DNA of 64,000 nt. Origin: Coffea arabica (lineage: Eukaryota; Streptophyta; Magnoliopsida; Gentianales; Rubiaceae). Within the stretch, counting starts at the first letter, position 1. Each line of letters starts with the position of its first letter. The notes under the pieces were generated by a model. It made no database searches. It was not told where the DNA came from and was given only the letters and a program-made list of their open reading frames with translations. Position numbers and translations under genes: made by a program. Shown here one piece after another: positions 47,501 to 57,427 of this stretch. The stretch spans positions 434,001 to 498,000 of the forward strand of contig NC_092326.1 in the NCBI RefSeq assembly GCF_036785885.1. Direction: 5' to 3'.

Positions 47501-48093
47501 GAGGTGAAGCTAATTAGCTTATGACATACTAAAATTAGAGACTATTGTGATTTTGGAACTTGCATACTCTTTGTCGCATAAATAGAAGGTTGGTGTCGTG
47601 TTAAATAGGATATCAGAGAATGGTCTGTGGACAAGGGTATATATCTTGATAGCCTTTCAATGAGAATACCATTTCAACTATTTCATCAATCTTTTTTCTT
47701 GGTGAGCATAGTGTAGACGTTATTTGAGAAACTTCTCGAACATGTAGCTTTTCCACAGGAACTGTAGTGCTTGTTCTTATTGGTGCTTGTGAAAATGCTA
47801 TTCATATGTCTTCTTTGGCTGCACAGATCCTCAGCAATGGCTTGTATCGGAGTATTGAGCACAGAGCAACAGTGAATTCTGACAGAGAACGGCTATCTAT
47901 TGCTACATTTTATAGCTCTAACCTAGACGCAGAAGTGGCCCCTGCTCGCAGCCTTATTGGACCACACAATCCAGCAGGTTTTCGTAGTATTCCAGTAGAA
48001 AAGTTCATCAGGGAATTCTTTGCAGCAAAGGTCCATGGTAAAGCACACTTGGAATTCATGAAGATACAAGCGGGAGAACATCAAAGTTGTTGA
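44595..48093 (+). CDS. 2-oxoglutarate/Fe(II)-dependent dioxygenase, SRG1-like
   Basis: Exons are 44595-44852, 46436-46683, 47094-47418 and 47827-48093 (258, 248, 325 and 267 nt), all GT-AG, giving 365 aa. DIOX_N features include WGFFQ/VVNHGV across the first junction. The catalytic part has H232-x-D234 (NPHSDADALTIL), H289 (IEHRATVN) and R299-x-S301 (RERLS), the full Fe and 2-oxoglutarate set. Exons 2 and 3 are identical in length and phase to those of the gene at 13077-15874, so the two are paralogues. Substrate is unknown; relatives hydroxylate or demethylate specialised metabolites. An 85-bp tandem duplication copies the end of exon 3 and its donor site. Using the first donor keeps the frame; using the second would read a TGA at 47437-47439. 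Confidence 0.9.
47373..47542. repeat. Perfect 85-bp tandem duplication across an exon-intron border
   Basis: Copies at 47373-47457 and 47458-47542 are identical at every base I checked. Each contains the last 46 nt of exon 3, the donor GTGAAG, and 39 nt of intron 3. The gene therefore has two identical 5' splice sites 85 bp apart. Confidence 0.95.
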
Positions 48094-48224
48094 ATTCATA
48101 GGCTGTCGGATGAATGCTCAACAGGTTAGGCGCCTATGATCAACCACATTTGGTTAGTTGAGTTCATAGGCTGTCAGATGAATGTTCAACAGGTTAGGCA
48201 TGTATGATCAATGACATTTGGCTG
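48089..48224. repeat. 68-bp tandem duplication at the stop codon
   Basis: GTTGAATTCATAGGCTGTC near 48089 recurs as GTTGAGTTCATAGGCTGTC near 48157, followed by CAACAGGTTAGGC in both. The first copy contains the dioxygenase TGA stop (48091-48093); the second lies in the 3' UTR. Several substitutions separate the copies. Confidence 0.8.
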
Positions 48225-48666
48225 AGATTTATTGTTCTTCCATCCAGCATAACATACAGATCGATCTAGAGAAGTTCAATGACCTGCTAGCCGGATAATT
48301 GCCTTATGGAGGAGGGCTGAGGATTCATGTATATTTCTTCTCTAGAAGTTTCTATTATCTATATTTTTATTGTATCTAAAATTCAAAAGTTATTATTATT
48401 ATTTTTTTTTTGTTTTTTCTACTCCAAAAAAACATGGGAGGCTGCATGTTCCATTCCCTACGCAAAAAATGGTTTCAGTGACCAATAAATAGTTAAATAC
48501 CTCATGTTTAGTTTCTATTTCTAGAAAGTGATTCTGACCGTCAACTTATTCCACAAAACATGCAAAGCCTCTGCATTGTTTGATCTCGTATCATTACATA
48601 AACCCCAAGACATGTGCTAGTTGAAAAAAAAAAAAAACAAATCAATCATCTGATTCTTTATTCAAG

Positions 48667-48897
48667 ATGGTGCAGACTTGCAACAAAGTCCTTTTGCTTT
48701 GTCTTGTTGCACTTCTGTTAACTGCACCATCTTCATATGCTGAATCGATCTCAGGAGGTGCTATGAAGGGAGATGATCCTAGATGTAACCGGAAAGACCC
48801 ACAAAATTGTGCACCGGCACGTTCAAAGAATCCTTACAGCAGAGGCTGCGATCCAACAGATCGTTGTCGACGAAGTGGACCTACGGCCGAAAACTAA
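48667..48897 (+). CDS. RALF-like signalling peptide precursor, divergent class
   Basis: Single exon, 76 aa. A signal peptide covers about residues 1-25 (VLLLCLVALLLTAPSSYA). The mature part carries four cysteines, DPRCNRKDPQNCAPARS and NPYSRGCDPTDRCRR. The NPYSRGC...CRR ending is typical of RALFs. It lacks both the RRxL cleavage site and the ISYxAL motif, which places it with the divergent, short RALF-like peptides (clade IV type). These are secreted peptides thought to act on CrRLK1L receptors or LRX proteins. It lies 0.57 kb downstream of the dioxygenase on the same strand but is a separate gene. An AATAAA signal follows at 48975. Confidence 0.85.
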   Translation: MVQTCNKVLLLCLVALLLTAPSSYAESISGGAMKGDDPRCNRKDPQNCAPARSKNPYSRGCDPTDRCRRSGPTAEN

Positions 48898-48974
48898 ATT
48901 ACATTAATGTTTTCGGGGAAAAATACCAGTCTTCCACGCCTCATTGTACTTGGTATGCAATGAATCAATGAAGG

Positions 48975-48980
48975 AATAAA
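48975..48980 (+). terminator. Candidate polyadenylation signal of the RALF-like gene
   Basis: AATAAA, 78 bases after the stop codon at 48897, in an AT-rich 3' region. A reasonable position for a plant near-upstream element. Confidence 0.4.
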
Positions 48981-50043
48981 AATACACGAATAGATTATCG
49001 ATTCATCTTACTTTTTCATAATTACTTGCAAGATTTCATTTATTTTTTTTTTCTTATAATTTTTTCACAGGAGGTTAGTGAACACTGATTAGCATACCAA
49101 AATTATATATGACTGGCTATGTGAATGCTCAAATTCACATTTGTCGTAGGCATATATTTAGACACTTGTTCAAATTAATTTTATTTTTACAAAAAAATTA
49201 AAAACAAGTACCCCTACACTCTTTAAACAAACCCTTTTTTACTGTAATATATGTCATAGGATTAGATTTGCACCTGACCATCGCAATGATACTTAGAATG
49301 CTACTTGTGTTTTACTTGGATAGATAGCCATAAAAAACATGGCTTCAAATTAATTGTAATTGTACCACAAACATTTGAGAGAAAAAAAAAAGACAAGAAA
49401 AGGACTAATCTTCAATAAAAGGACAGTGTATACATTAATGTAGTTGGATGTATGTCACGTATGCAAATTTGGATTTCAAATTCAATAAAATTAGTTGTGA
49501 TGCAACCAAGCCTAGTATTAGTATATAGAAGATTGATTCAAAATAAAAAATTGATTTGAGTGCGTAGACCTGTGCTGTAAATATTTGGTTGTCACTTTTA
49601 TTTTTAACTCATTATATTGTTGTTCAAGTTCTTTTCTGAGAAAGATAATAAGCAAGGAACAAGGCTTTCCAGGAGCGTGATCATGTATGTCTTTATGCAT
49701 AATTGCTTCTATTCTTAGGCACAAGTACGAATAGTGGTTATTTATGTCCAATTAAATGCTAATGATGCCTTCTTGCTGTATCTACAACTCCACTCAAAGC
49801 TACTCTAAACCCTTTTAGTGAATGGGACTAGATATTTTATGCTAAAAAATATTAGTAAATGCAAAAATAAAAGTGAAATTAAGTTCAACCTCATTATTTG
49901 TAAACCAAAAAAAAAAAGGAAAAATCATTCAAAACATTCCTCACATGTTGTAAAATGACTTTTTTGTCCCTTACTTTTAAAAGTGTAATTTTATGTCATT
50001 TACAAATTCACATTAATCAAATTTGCTCCCTATCTAGGTATCT
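48981..50043. other. Unassigned AT-rich DNA
   Basis: Nothing recognisable. A short GTGTATACATTAATGTAGTT stretch near 49426 is similar to the small MITE family at 31915. The minus-strand ORF at 49518-49751 has no family features. Confidence 0.5.
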
Positions 50044-50644
50044 AACTAGTTTTTGGCCGAAATTCACCCTGTGCAATCATTTTTTAAGGAGAAATTGTCA
50101 AATCACATTTCATATAATCTGACCTATAGTCCCACATTTTACAACATGAATTTTTTCGTCTCTCACATTTTATTAAATGAATTTTTTTTTTATCCCTCAT
50201 TGATCGATCATATTTACTAATATCTTTTTTTTAAAAAAAAATTCATGTATATATCTATTTGATTTTATTTGAATAGTACAAATAGCATGTAATGTATTTC
50301 TATTTGATTTCACCTACACCTACAGTTAGCTTGTTTAGGTGAAATTAAATATAGATATCTTACATGTTATTTATATTGTTCTGGTGAAATTAAATAGACA
50401 CATATATATGAATTTTCAAATACAAGAAAAAACTGTTCGTACACATGATCAATGAGAGATGAAAATTTTCATTTAGTGAAATGTGAGAGAAAAAAATTCA
50501 ATTAATGAAATGTGAGAGACCAAAAAATTTATTTTGTAAAATTGAGGAATTATAAATCAGATTATGTGAAATGTGATTTGACAATTTCTCCCTAAAATAT
50601 GATCACATGTAAGGTACGCAGTGGATTCCAGCCAAAAACTAGTT
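50044..50644. mobile_element. 601-bp foldback MITE, near-complete palindrome
   Basis: Ends are AACTAGTTTTTGGC and GCCAAAAACTAGTT. The left half pairs with the right half nearly throughout. Outer matches include GGAGAAATTGTCAAATCACA with its complement at 50565-50590 and CTCATTGATC with GATCAATGAG. Inner matches are ATTTCACCTA (about 50305) with TAGGTGAAAT (about 50338). The loop is only about 20 nt near 50325. No ORF. The transcript would form a very long imperfect hairpin. Confidence 0.85.
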
Positions 50645-50944
50645 GAAAATTCATTCACAAGTTTCTTGAATGATATTTTAAAATTTCTAGTTGATTCATT
50701 GTTCTTATGGAAAAACCATAGGATAAATCAAATTTAAAATTGGACGAAATGTATCTAGTTTGCACAAGATTATCATTAATTATGAAATTTGATGATCTAC
50801 AGCATGAAATATGTTTCAACAGAATAGGAATTAAACGCATTAATCGGTGTGGAAAATGTAATCTTTTTTTATATGGTTGATAAGATGCATATGACATCAC
50901 AAGAGGTAAAAGTCACCAATTAGCCGCATTGAGATAATTTACAA

Positions 50945-51060
50945 TTGATAAGGTATTAATCTAGTGGTTCATGTCGAAGTCTCACGACCTAGAGGTCTGA
51001 TTTTAAATATTCATTTCTTCTCTCCACTTGTTAAATTTTCGAAAAAATTTGGAATATAGC
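50945..51060 (+). repeat. SINE-like, tRNA-derived segment (candidate)
   Basis: AGGTATTAATCTAGTGGTTC resembles the A-box region of plant SINEs, and GACCTAGAGGTCTGATTTTA about 30 bp later resembles a decayed B box (GGTTCGATTCC-like). A T/C-rich stretch follows. No A-tail or duplication was seen, so this is tentative. Confidence 0.3.
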
Positions 51061-52734
51061 AAAAGAAAGAATGAAAATTCAAAAAGAGAGTGTATGTTTT
51101 ACTAAATTTGTAAATAGGTAATTTGTCGCTCTTCGTTGGTGCCTTAAAAATAGAAGTTGTAAGCCAAATGAGATGCTGTTTGTCTCTCCGTCCTTGTCTC
51201 TCCTGCTTCTATATCTTTGCAAATTACTAATTGTATAACCAAGTCCCTAAATTTGGATTGAAAAAACCTGAATTCCTGCAACCCACAAATTCTCCACTTC
51301 TAAACCCCCAAATCTTTCACACCTAAATCTCTAATTGCCCACAAACAGACCCCCAAATTCCAACTAAATCCTTGCAATATCGAAAAATAGTAAGGCATCT
51401 AAACATGTAGAACCACAAGTAGAGTTCTACCAGCCACCAATATACATCTGCAATCATAACTTAACAGATGATACAAACGCGCAGACGTAATGCGTTGATT
51501 TTCTTCACTATATAATTGAGGTCATCGTCATTGTTGGTTTATTTTTTTTTTTAACGTAAATTTCGTCCAAAATATACTTATTATGAACAGGTGATAAAAT
51601 GGTACAAGGAAGAGATTTAGTAGTTTCCTTAACAATATTAGAGAGAATGATGCTCAATATTTTGCTGTTATCGTACGTGAGCAATTGTTATGCTGTAAAT
51701 TATCAAAGTGGTAATATTGAGAAATGCAATTGATGATGAAGAATAGTGGTTTAAGTGGTCGAATATCATTAACATTTTGTTGGCTAATATGGTAGCTGAG
51801 GCAGATAATGCGAAATCAGGAATTTATTCAATATGTGTACATAAACGTGGTGCTATACATATAGTAATACTATTTAAGTGCACACTTACCTATCTCGATG
51901 GTGATCAAGTGTAAAAATGTAAATGTCAAATCATTAAACGTAAAAGAATGAGTGTCAAGACCAACCAGATTTTCTAGTACATTATATCCACTTGGGAGTT
52001 AGGATCCCTTTCGCCTTGATATTGTGACACTCCAATTTTTAAATTTTGAGTAATTTGTTGGAAATATTTCAGGTTGCATATGTGATCACACGAATCAATA
52101 ATGCTCTCAATCAAGCAACTCATACCTTCTTCCAGAATCATGGTTCTTTACGTGCAAGTGCCCGTGATTACATCCATGGACACTGAAGGATTCAGCAAGA
52201 AATTTCAAAGTGACAACTCTTTTTAACAAAGAAACAGTAATACAACCAAAAATATTGTGGATAATACTGCCGGTGTCAGCCTTGATACTATCAACCCTTC
52301 ATTTGTAGCACAGTTGGAAGCAAGAGAGGAGGCAAAATCTGAAAAATCACTAAGAGCAGACAAGCTCAATTTCTCGGAGGATTTTTTTCTCTCGCCAGGC
52401 ATATCTCACCGTTTCAGGTTGCCTTCATCTGGAAAGCTATGCGTGTGCCCTTGGAAATGTTTTACATATTTGGACCTAGATTTTGAGCTGAAAAGTCGAA
52501 TTCCAAGAGGTTATTAACTGAAATGTGGATGGTTGAGCTCGAAATAGCTTTCTCGGATGTGGAAATATAACTTTTCCTTTTCTTTTTTTCCCCAAGATGT
52601 TATCTTGCTCTTTATTGTTATTAGGGCCAAATATCAAAAATCTCCCTGTGATTTAGCAAATGTTCATATTAACTCCTATAATTTGAAAACCTACATTTTA
52701 CCTCCTTACGGCAAGAGCTTTAACAAATTGAGCT
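51061..52734. other. Unassigned DNA with a possible exon-like relic
   Basis: The region is AT-rich. At 52070-52190 an AG-flanked open segment reads VAYVITRINNALNQATHTFF onward, and an ORF at 52257-52517 follows. Both have less biased composition than their surroundings and could be relics of a gene, but I recognise no family. A fragment of the MITE seen at 15962 lies at about 52620-52700. Confidence 0.35.
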
Positions 52735-53290
52735 ATTTGCGAATGTGTTCGAGTTCGGCTCGTTCGAGTTCGAAAAAACTCAATCGTTCAATAAACGAAT
52801 CCAGTTCAAACACAATATTAGGATTGTTTAATAAACGAATCAAGTTCGAACACAATATTAGGCTCTTTTAATAATCGAGCCGAATAAGAACCTATTCGCG
52901 AACTATTCGAATAGTTTATGAATACATATATATATATAATTATAAAAATAAAAATAAAAGTAAATTCATTTAATATTATTAAATATATATTATATTTTAC
53001 GAAAAAAGTAATTATACATAAATTAGCATTATTTATTTTTAAAAATCAATAAATACAATTAAACTTATTCTACATAATGTATCATTTATTAAAAATATAA
53101 TTAAATCATCTTCAAAACCAAATTTGAGTTCAAGTTCGAACTCGAATTTGACTCATATAGTTTAATGAGCCGAACTGGAGTTTGAACTCGAATATTTATA
53201 TAAATAAATGAATCAAATTCGAACAATATTTACAATTCATTAATATTCGAGCTAAACTCGAATACTGTTGGTATAATATACAAACAGAGT
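52735..53290. mobile_element. Inverted-repeat element rich in GAGTTCGAACTCG words
   Basis: The ends are rich in TTCGAGTTCG/CGAACTCGAA and related words in both orientations (52748-52800, 53125-53185 and 53240-53265), around a very AT-rich centre. This is typical of a decayed non-autonomous DNA element. Exact ends and duplication were not resolved. No transposase. Confidence 0.4.
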
Positions 53291-53476
53291 CTGAACACCA
53301 AACGCACCAAGTATTCGGTTCGATTGAATTCGTTAAAGGCACTACTCACGGCTTCATTTTGGCATTGCTTTGAAGGACAATTTGATTTCATTCAAAAAGT
53401 TTGACTATACCCATTTGACTATTAAATCTAACAGAAAAACTAATAATTTCACTTTAACTCAAACCATAAGGAGTTA

Positions 53477-54010
53477 CCTCTAGTTTACGGGCGGAGACTA
53501 TGGCCCTGTTGATTGGGCTTCGCGAGTGTGGTCAGAAGGGGTTTGGTAATGTGGGCATCCAGCTAGACTCCTTGGTCTTGGTGGGGATTCTGCGGAAGCA
53601 GTTTCAGTGTCCTTGGCATGTTCGGCGGGAGGTGGGGCAGATTTGGCAGTTGCTGGGTGAATCCCCGCGGATAATTCATTGTTACAGGGAGGCGAACAAT
53701 GTTGCTGATATTCTATCTAATGTGGGAGTAGCTCACCCTGAGCATAAGGTTAGGGTTTATGACCACATCCGACTGATTCCACAGATGGCTCGTGGTGCAA
53801 TCCAGCTAGATAAACTAGGAGTGCCTTCAATTAGGAAGTTCAGGATGTGATAGGGTTTGGGTTTGCGTAATTTCTGCTACTATTGTAAATTTTGGTTCGA
53901 ATCAATAATATTGCTACATTTATTAAAAAAAAAGTGTATATCTTCAATACATCTAGTAGTTAATAACAATAATCACAAATTGAAGTTTTGCAAAAAAAAA
54001 AAAAAAAAAA
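53477..54010 (+). mobile_element. 5'-truncated LINE with RNase H end and two A-tracts
   Basis: The 15-bp direct repeat AACCATAAGGAGTTA lies at 53462-53476 and 54011-54025. Inside it, an open frame (about 53488-53850) encodes the end of a plant LINE-type RNase H: LRAETMALLIGLREC holds the second catalytic acid, QLDSLVLV the third, and HCYREANNVAD the last. The first catalytic Asp and everything upstream are missing, so the copy is a dead-on-arrival fragment. An A9 tract occurs at about 53925-53933, followed by 57 bp of unrelated sequence and a second A20 tract at 53991-54010, directly before the duplication. Confidence 0.85.
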
Positions 54011-54025
54011 AACCATAAGGAGTTA

Positions 54026-54911
54026 AATTATATGTTTTTAAACTATGGGGAGTTATTTTGAATATTCACTTAACCATGAGGTGCTTTTTTATATTTAACC
54101 CTTATTATTACATTTTACTCCTCCTTTGGTTTGTTGCTTTATCACATTACTCCCCTATGATTTAAAAATGATATATAACCCTATCATAATTTACATTAAA
54201 ATATCATTGTTGTTCTTCTATTAAAACTAATGGTCAACCGTAAAAAGTTAAAATCAAACTAATAAATTGATAAATTCGTCCTTTAGCTACTTTTTTCTGT
54301 TTTCTTCTCTCTCTCTTTCTCTCTCTATGGGAAGAGAAGAGATGATTTTGAAAACCTATATTTTGGCTTACAAAATCTTAATTAATTTTTTCTAAATACA
54401 AAATAGATGGAAGGAAAATAAAAAAATAAATAAGAAACAAAAAAGATAGAAGGGAAATATAAAACAAATAAATAAGAAACAAAAATACCAAATCTTTTTT
54501 TGACTACAAATACCAAATCTTTAATGGCATTTTCTATTTCTCATTTATATATTTTCATTTCAATGTCTTTTTTTTTTGTTAGGAGGGAAAGAAGAAGTGA
54601 TGAAAGGGTATTCCATGGCCAACCATAGCGAAATAAATAAAAACACATTCCCACCCTTTACCCGCATGTTGTGGCATAGCCTGCCACGACAAACTGAAAC
54701 GTTTGTGGCAAACCATCAGTGAAGAATTTGCGTATGGGGAGGGAGGGATTCATCAGTTGCCCTGCCAATGGCATGACAGATTATTGAGTATATATATTGA
54801 TCGTGGAAACGAGGTCACACAGGGATTTGTCGATGATGACAGTACAGAAACAACTGAGCATACAATTCAGTGTAGAGCTGACTCGCTCCATATAACAACC
54901 ATCTAACTTAT
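54026..54911. other. Unassigned DNA
   Basis: AT-rich; a relic of the MITE type seen at 15962 lies at about 54030-54240 (phrases such as CCTATGATTTAAAAATGATA). The 3' UTR of the minus-strand DUF26 gene should lie at the right end. No gene is supported. Confidence 0.5.
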
Positions 54912-55700
54912 TTAAGGGTTGTGTACTGTAGACGAGTGGTAGTACTTTAGAGGCATATTGACTAAGGTCTCTTTTGGATCAAGAGGAAAGAAAAACGGAT
55001 ATAACTCATAACGGACGATGCAGCTACCGTGGAGAACTCGGCATCCTTTCTTGTTATTGCAGAAGATAGGGAAGTTCCCAATTGCTATGGCCAAGCACTG
55101 ATCGCAAGAAAGCGGCGTGAGGTCCCTAGTGCATTGAGCCAGTTCATATAAAGTCAGAAAAGGTGACAACTGTTTCTTTCCTCTCCCAAGCCCTTTGTTT
55201 CCGGGCTTAACAGCCTCTGAACTGATCTTATCTGACAAACTTACCAGTTCTTTGTTGAAAGAATCAGGATCGGTTACATTCTCAACATTGTAGAAGATTA
55301 TCCCAACTGATGTATCAACTTGTCCGAAGAATTTGTTGGTACCATATCTCATAAAACAGTAATCATACCAAATTCGAGCATCAGATTGACTTGGGCAAAG
55401 TTTGCGAATTTGTTTTGATGCATCTTCAACGCAGCTCGAGCAGTCTTCGCTGCTCACATCTCCTCTGCATTGTGCCAGGCCAAAGACTTGGTCTTCGGCT
55501 TTGCCGTAGGAGATGGTGCTGAAACCATTCTGGACAGTTCCTGACATCAATTCAGCCAATAAACTATCGATGTTTGCTGACAACTGGGTACTATTTATTT
55601 GAGAATTGTGATTGCAAAACTGACTCCAAAGCTCTGCGGATTCAGCTGTGCAGATGCAGAGTATTGTAAATAAGAGAAGAAGTCTATGAAAGGAAGCCAT
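54912..55700 (-). CDS. Cysteine-rich repeat secretory protein, two DUF26 (Gnk2-like) domains
   Basis: Single exon, 262 aa. A signal peptide spans residues 1-22 (LLLLFTILCICTAESA). Two DUF26/stress-antifungal domains follow, each with the C-x8-C-x2-C signature: CRGDVSSEDCSSC in the first and CTRDLTPLSCDQC in the second. There is no transmembrane segment or kinase domain, so it belongs to the secreted CRRSP group (CRRSP38/55-like), not the receptor kinases. Relatives are apoplastic or plasmodesmal and some, such as ginkbilobin, bind mannose and inhibit fungi. The C-terminal tail is short. The start ATG lies about 60 bp after a TATA box. The frame is intact. Confidence 0.9.
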   Translation of the reverse strand: MASFHRLLLLFTILCICTAESAELWSQFCNHNSQINSTQLSANIDSLLAELMSGTVQNGFSTISYGKAEDQVFGLAQCRGDVSSEDCSSCVEDASKQIRKLCPSQSDARIWYDYCFMRYGTNKFFGQVDTSVGIIFYNVENVTDPDSFNKELVSLSDKISSEAVKPGNKGLGRGKKQLSPFLTLYELAQCTRDLTPLSCDQCLAIAIGNFPIFCNNKKGCRVLHGSCIVRYELYPFFFPLDPKETLVNMPLKYYHSSTVHNP

Positions 55701-55754
55701 GATGATATGAACTGAATGTCAAGTGGGGTGTCCACTCTCCAGCAGGCTAGGGAC

Positions 55755-55762
55755 CCTTTATA
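55755..55762 (-). promoter_or_regulatory. TATA box of the DUF26 gene
   Basis: CAATATAAAGG on the minus strand, 55-62 bases before the ATG at 55700. Confidence 0.65.
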
Positions 55763-56209
55763 TTGGGTTAAATATCTTGCTAACCAGTTCTTGGATTGAA
55801 TTGATCGAGGATGATGAAGCTAGCAGACATTTTTGACTTGGGAGGAGCAAATTAGCAGTGCCATTCATGTCCCGGTAAAACCATAAAAGTTGACGAGTTA
55901 TATTCTTCTAGAGAAAGAGAGATAGAGAGAGAGAATGTGTGTGTCTTCTGCAGGAAAGGTGGCAGTCTGCAGTATTTGGTGCAAGATCTTCAAAAGTTTT
56001 TGGAAACAAAAACCTTTCTTCAGAACACTCTACCTTGCCAAAACATTTTAGTCAATTAGACTGAATCAAATTATTAGCGTTTGTTGCCACTGATCCTTGA
56101 CCAGTTGTATCATCTAGACGTTTGGATCCAGTAAAAGCTTGAGCTGGATGAATATTTTGTTTGTTTACTTCTCTCCCAAGAACAAATTAAGAAAAGGTTC
56201 TCTCCTAAG

Positions 56210-57225
56210 TAGAGGTGGCAAAATGGGCGGGACGGGCAGAATTTGTTTGGATTTGAAATGGAACCAAGTTATATGGGTTTAGAACCAACCTTACCCATAT
56301 GTGTTTTGGGACTAACTTGGACGGGATCACTTTGGGATGAGTTTAGATTGATCCCGCTCAATACCCAAATCTATTTTCTATATTTTTTTTCCTTTAATTC
56401 ATTTTTTATTTTTTAAATAACTTTAATTTTTTTATTTATTAAATTTCTTTTAGTCTTATTGTGAATTTATATTTCCATGAATTCATTTTACACTCTATGC
56501 AAAGTTCTTAGGACAACTACTCAGCTGCCTTGATACTCGATAACATAAAACATTTGATTAAAGTTATGCAATTGAATAGAAAATTACAAGATAAGATTGC
56601 AGCAAGAAGGGATCCTTCTCTTTGATCACCCAAAGCGAAATTGCATTCCTGGATGTAAGTTAAGCCTATGTGAGCGCTGCTTCAATTTCTTTGTACAATA
56701 TTGGAACATTTAAAATACAAAGAAAATGACAAGAAAAATCTATTGAGATCTACCATGTAGAAATTTTGTCAGCCTCAACATTTCCGTTGTTTTATTTCAT
56801 GATTCTAATCAGGGATTTCACTCTGGATACAACACAAAGTATTCAGTGGAAGTCATGTCAAAGTACTTGTTCATACACCATTAGTCCCATTCTCAATGAG
56901 TAGGATCCGGATTAAATTTTACAGATTCCCGCCAAATGAGCTCCTTGATATTCTCTTCAGTGAAGGATGGCTACTCAAAATAAAAAACGAAAGGTTTAGG
57001 ACAAACAAGCTCCTCATTGATATCATGAAGAGGTGCCAAATATGGGTAGGGAGAAATTTAGGCCCAATGGGTACCCAAGTATTTCCCAACATTTCCTATC
57101 AATTAATGAGTACAATTGGGATATGTCCCATTTTAAACCCAATATCAAATTATAATACCCATTCCGCCCAAAGTCCCTTTGGGTATGGGTAGCCCATTGA
57201 GATTTGAGACAAATTGCCACCTCTA
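56210..57225. mobile_element. 1016-bp non-autonomous hAT element
   Basis: A 12-bp terminal inverted repeat, TAGAGGTGGCAA at 56210 and TTGCCACCTCTA ending at 57225, is enclosed by a perfect 8-bp target-site duplication CTCCTAAG (56202-56209 and 57226-57233). The 8-bp duplication is the hAT hallmark. Subterminal GGGC/ATGGGTA words occur in both orientations. Small ORFs inside show no transposase motif. Confidence 0.9.
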
Positions 57226-57427
57226 CTCCTAAGTCCTGACAGCTAGGTGTGTAATTAAGAAAAAGAATTTCTTACAGCATTAATAGAAAAATCTTGCTTC
57301 AACTTGGGGAAAAGTTAGTAAAATATGCACATGCTATGGCAGGCCAAAATGTCCCTACCAAAGACCTTGAATTTGATCATTGGAAGATTATATCACACAC
57401 TCACGCATTGCAACAGGAGGATGCATG

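Noticed and set aside
53500..53850. Independent host RNase H gene
   Set aside because: The first catalytic Asp and the N-terminal half are missing, and the fragment sits inside a target-site duplication with an A-tail, so it is a LINE remnant.
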